Shown in pieces: positions 62,216-64,000 of a stretch of 64,000 nt of DNA. Each line of letters starts with the position of its first letter. The stretch's first letter is position 1. Made by a program: the position numbers and the translations under genes. The notes below the pieces were generated by a model that was not told where the DNA came from, did not search any database, and was given only the letters and a program-made list of their open reading frames with translations. Source of the stretch: Sinosporangium siamense (GTDB lineage Bacteria; Actinomycetota; Actinomycetes; Streptosporangiales; Streptosporangiaceae); NCBI RefSeq assembly GCF_016863435.1, contig NZ_BOOW01000016.1, forward strand, positions 33,790-97,789, in the 5' to 3' direction.

Positions 62216-62336
62216 CGGGGACCCGTTCGTCGGTTTCGGGACCGACGTGGCGCGCATCCGTCAGAGGTCGGCTGAGTTGGTGCAAGCCTCCTTCATGCCT
62301 GCCAGGACTTGCATGCCGTTGTTGGATTCGAGGTGA
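62199..62336 (+). pseudogene. truncated toxin-like N-terminus
   Basis: ATG 62199 has AAGGAGG upstream and opens MSATGDGDPFVGFGTDVARI plus RQRSAELVQAS, which looks like the start of a helical WXG100-like or RHS-type protein, then breaks after 45 codons. The strong ribosome binding site says a real gene began here; the rest has been lost. Confidence 0.4.
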
Positions 62337-62375
62337 TTTTGGGATAGCGCCTGAGCTGAGGAACCTGATTCTCGA

Positions 62376-62609
62376 ATGGTGGTGGTGCCGGGAAGTCAGG
62401 CAAGTATCACACCGGAAGAATTCCTTTATTGTCTTAGGAAGAATGACGGCGTAGAACTTGGGGTCGGGCTGCTACGCGGAGCCATGGCAGCCAAAGATGC
62501 GGACATATTCGCTCCAGCGGAACCGGATGAGGCAGTGACGGTGGCTGAACAGAGAGAGTCCGTGAGGGCCTATTTTAGGTCCATCGGATACGACTTAAAA
62601 TCGCTCTAG
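62376..62609 (+). CDS. short hypothetical protein, immunity-like
   Basis: 77 codons from ATG 62376. SITPEEFLYCLRKNDGVELG and LLRGAMAAKDAD resemble small helical proteins found at polymorphic toxin loci, and the end (AYFRSIGYDLKSL) looks complete. It may be an orphan immunity gene or a part of one. No motif gives a function. Confidence 0.4.
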   Translation: MVVVPGSQASITPEEFLYCLRKNDGVELGVGLLRGAMAAKDADIFAPAEPDEAVTVAEQRESVRAYFRSIGYDLKSL

Positions 62610-62765
62610 CTGCCTTTGCGGGACATGGGCTAGCGGTGTTGAATGGGGCATGGAAGCCCTTTAGATATGGAGTAACAAGCGGATAACTGGTGGTGGGTTC
62701 GCCCGGTGGGGGCTGCTGAAGGGGGCGGCCCGCACCGGGGGCCCGTTGAAGGAAGAGGGATCGGG

Positions 62766-63857
62766 GTGGACTGGATCAAAACTGCCGGGTCCGCATGGGG
62801 GCGGCCGGGGTTGAGTGAGTTCGATCGGCGTCAATTGCTGTATCTCGACGCGGTGCGGCGGGGTGCTGTAGACGTTGCGGATCGGCTTGCCGGTTTGGAT
62901 CTGGGCGCTCCGCCTTGGCGGGTGGAGTGGGCGAGCGGCGTCGATCTCGATCCGAGGCTGCTTTTGAAGCTGCATGTCGGGTCTGTGGAAGCGGTGGCGT
63001 GGGGAGTGGTGAGGGGCAGACCGCTGATGGCCACCTGTATTCGCGAGGATGGCGAAAGAGGGAACGAACCGAGTTGTCGGTTGCAGATATGGGATGTGAT
63101 GTCCGGCCGGCTGCGCGAGCTGCCGTGCTTCGAGCACGCGCAGGCTCTCTCGTTCGCGATGACGACCGAAGACCCAATCCTCGTCTCCGGGCACGACAGC
63201 GGGCATCTGCGGATCTGGGATGTAGCAGATGGGGCACTGCGTCAGACGGTGAGCACAGGTGACGGACCTGTGGAGGACATATACGTTGCCGAGTCCGGTG
63301 ACCAAACGCGAGTGTGGGCTCGGAGCTCGGGGAGTCAGGTCCGATGTTGGTCGCTCAAATCCGGAAAACCATTGGGTGTGTTGGACACGCCTCAGCCGAA
63401 CTCTATGTGTGGAAGCCGCTTGGTCGACGGGCGCTCTGTCCTGCTGACCGTCGGCGAGAGCCTGGCCCTGTGGGATCTAGACGATGGGGCCCGACTGGAT
63501 CTACAGGCCCCTCCTGAACTGGGAACGGTGAGGAGAACTGTGCTGTCTACCCACGACCGTGACTACGTCACGGTCGTGGGGGAGTACGGCTCGATTCTCA
63601 CGTTTGACCTTGCTACCGGGGCACAAATGGGACCGCCCATCACCGACCATGCAAATGCGTTGTCGAACAGGCTGATGCACATGGTGCATCTTCCGCGCCC
63701 CTATCCGAGATTGGCGGTGGTCTCAGGGACCCTGGCGGTACCCACCCAGTGGCGAGTCACCACGGTTGCAGGTGAATGCGAAGGCCTGGTCCATGCGATA
63801 TCGGAGGCAGGCGAAAGGCTGGCAGTAATCAAGGACTACGGTGGGAGGGCGTCGTGA
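62766..63857 (+). CDS. WD40-like beta-propeller protein with toxin-derived C-terminus
   Basis: 363 residues. Helical start (SEFDRRQLLYLDAVRRGAVD), then repeats of the WD type: CRLQIWDVMSGRLREL, SGHDSGHLRIWDVADG, QVRCWSLKSGKPLGVLD, ESLALWDLDDGARLDL. Five or six blades can be counted. The last 13 residues (LAVIKDYGGRAS plus the preceding codon) come from the toxin-end repeat, so the original C-terminus has been replaced. GTG 62766 follows AAGAGGGAT; GTG 62706 is in frame but lacks a site. WD40-type proteins are common in actinomycete toxin arrays; the role is unknown. Confidence 0.7.
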   Translation: MDWIKTAGSAWGRPGLSEFDRRQLLYLDAVRRGAVDVADRLAGLDLGAPPWRVEWASGVDLDPRLLLKLHVGSVEAVAWGVVRGRPLMATCIREDGERGNEPSCRLQIWDVMSGRLRELPCFEHAQALSFAMTTEDPILVSGHDSGHLRIWDVADGALRQTVSTGDGPVEDIYVAESGDQTRVWARSSGSQVRCWSLKSGKPLGVLDTPQPNSMCGSRLVDGRSVLLTVGESLALWDLDDGARLDLQAPPELGTVRRTVLSTHDRDYVTVVGEYGSILTFDLATGAQMGPPITDHANALSNRLMHMVHLPRPYPRLAVVSGTLAVPTQWRVTTVAGECEGLVHAISEAGERLAVIKDYGGRAS

Positions 63858-63955
63858 ATGTGGATAGATTCTGATCTCCGTGAAATTCGTAGCGTTCCCG
63901 TCGAGCAGATCGCAGGTTGGGTGGCGCGTCGTTTCCCTGATGGCACCTCGCCTCA
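63818..63955 (+). repeat. 138-base toxin-end/immunity-start repeat, copy 2
   Basis: Four differences from copy 1 (one in the last toxin codons, one at the RAP/RAS codon, two in the immunity part). It forms the end of the WD40-like gene. Confidence 0.95.
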
Positions 63956-63980
63956 GAGGGCATCCGAAAAGCGAAGTTGA
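63858..63980 (+). pseudogene. truncated second copy of the immunity gene
   Basis: 40 codons from ATG 63858: MWIDSDLREIRSVPVEQIAG, then RRFPDGTSPQ as in the intact gene, then RASEKRS and a stop. Homology ends at 63955. The remaining 165 residues of the intact immunity protein are missing. Confidence 0.85.
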
Positions 63981-64000
63981 CGATTGATCGTCGGTTATGG

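Noticed and set aside
1..64000. CRISPR arrays, rRNA genes, complete prophage or complete IS elements
   Set aside because: No regularly spaced repeats, no rRNA sequence, no phage structural genes and no element with terminal inverted repeats were found.

Overview
This is 64 kb of high-GC DNA with the habits of a filamentous actinomycete chromosome. Codon third positions are mostly G or C, GTG starts are common, neighbouring genes often overlap by a few bases (GTGA, ATGA or TGATG), and the family content fits: LprG/P55, a CGNR zinc finger, WYL and PucR-like regulators, a DUF3089 lipase and many TetR/MarR proteins. The order Streptosporangiales would fit, but that is a guess from gene content. 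I saw no rRNA, tRNA or CRISPR array.

Layout. 1-4.8 kb: a P55-like efflux pump with its LprG lipoprotein, a MarR regulator, an M24 aminopeptidase and a CBS-pair protein. 4.9-9.4 kb: a large secreted subtilisin, then two genes truncated head to head (CGNR regulator and alpha/beta hydrolase). 9.4-14.4 kb: a complete five-gene peptide/nickel-type ABC importer. 14.5-17.4 kb: a Pro-rich membrane protein, an acyltransferase, a Gfo/Idh oxidoreductase and a membrane protein. 17.4-23.3 kb: a catabolic locus (epimerase, DHDPS-type lyase, PucR-like regulator, DegT aminotransferase, P-loop kinase). 23.3-25 kb: a decayed stretch. 25-30.5 kb: a DHDPS-like protein, an MDR reductase/XRE/membrane-protein operon, a two-component system and a DUF2306 protein. 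30.5-34.8 kb: a dead protease gene, a class A beta-lactamase, a TetR-hydrolase pair and an IS5 remnant. 34.8-49.1 kb: two amidohydrolases, then a glycoside/ester utilisation region (GH78 rhamnosidase, DUF3089 lipase, GPH symporter, three more esterases, GH3 glucosidase, two TetR). 49.3-54.4 kb: a DoxX-like protein, a VapBC-type toxin-antitoxin pair, a VOC protein, a WYL regulator and an MFS-MarR efflux pair. 55.1-64 kb: a 2074-residue secreted RHS/YD-repeat polymorphic toxin, its probable immunity gene, orphan fragments and a WD40-like gene.

Three points link the genes. First, one operator (TTACGGTC-N2-GACCGTAA) sits before the epimerase operon, between the regulator and aminotransferase genes, and, in a degenerate form 15 kb away, before the amidohydrolase operon; it suggests one regulon run by the PucR-like protein. 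Second, a different 14-bp palindrome (ACCAATCAGTTGGT) occurs before the lipase/symporter genes and between the divergent esterase and TetR genes at 46.3 kb. Third, the last 12 codons of the RHS toxin plus the first ~33 codons of the immunity gene are repeated, 134 of 138 bases identical, 2.5 kb downstream. There they form the end of the WD40-like gene and a truncated immunity copy, which is evidence of cassette shuffling at a polymorphic toxin locus.

The window is also rich in gene relics: the head-to-head truncation at 9.14 kb, a metallo-hydrolase/Nudix chimera at 17.7 kb, a subtilisin gene that lost its catalytic core at 30.9 kb, a MerR-type promoter with no gene at 30.56 kb, an IS5 fragment, and an AT-richer startless frame at 24.1-24.4 kb.
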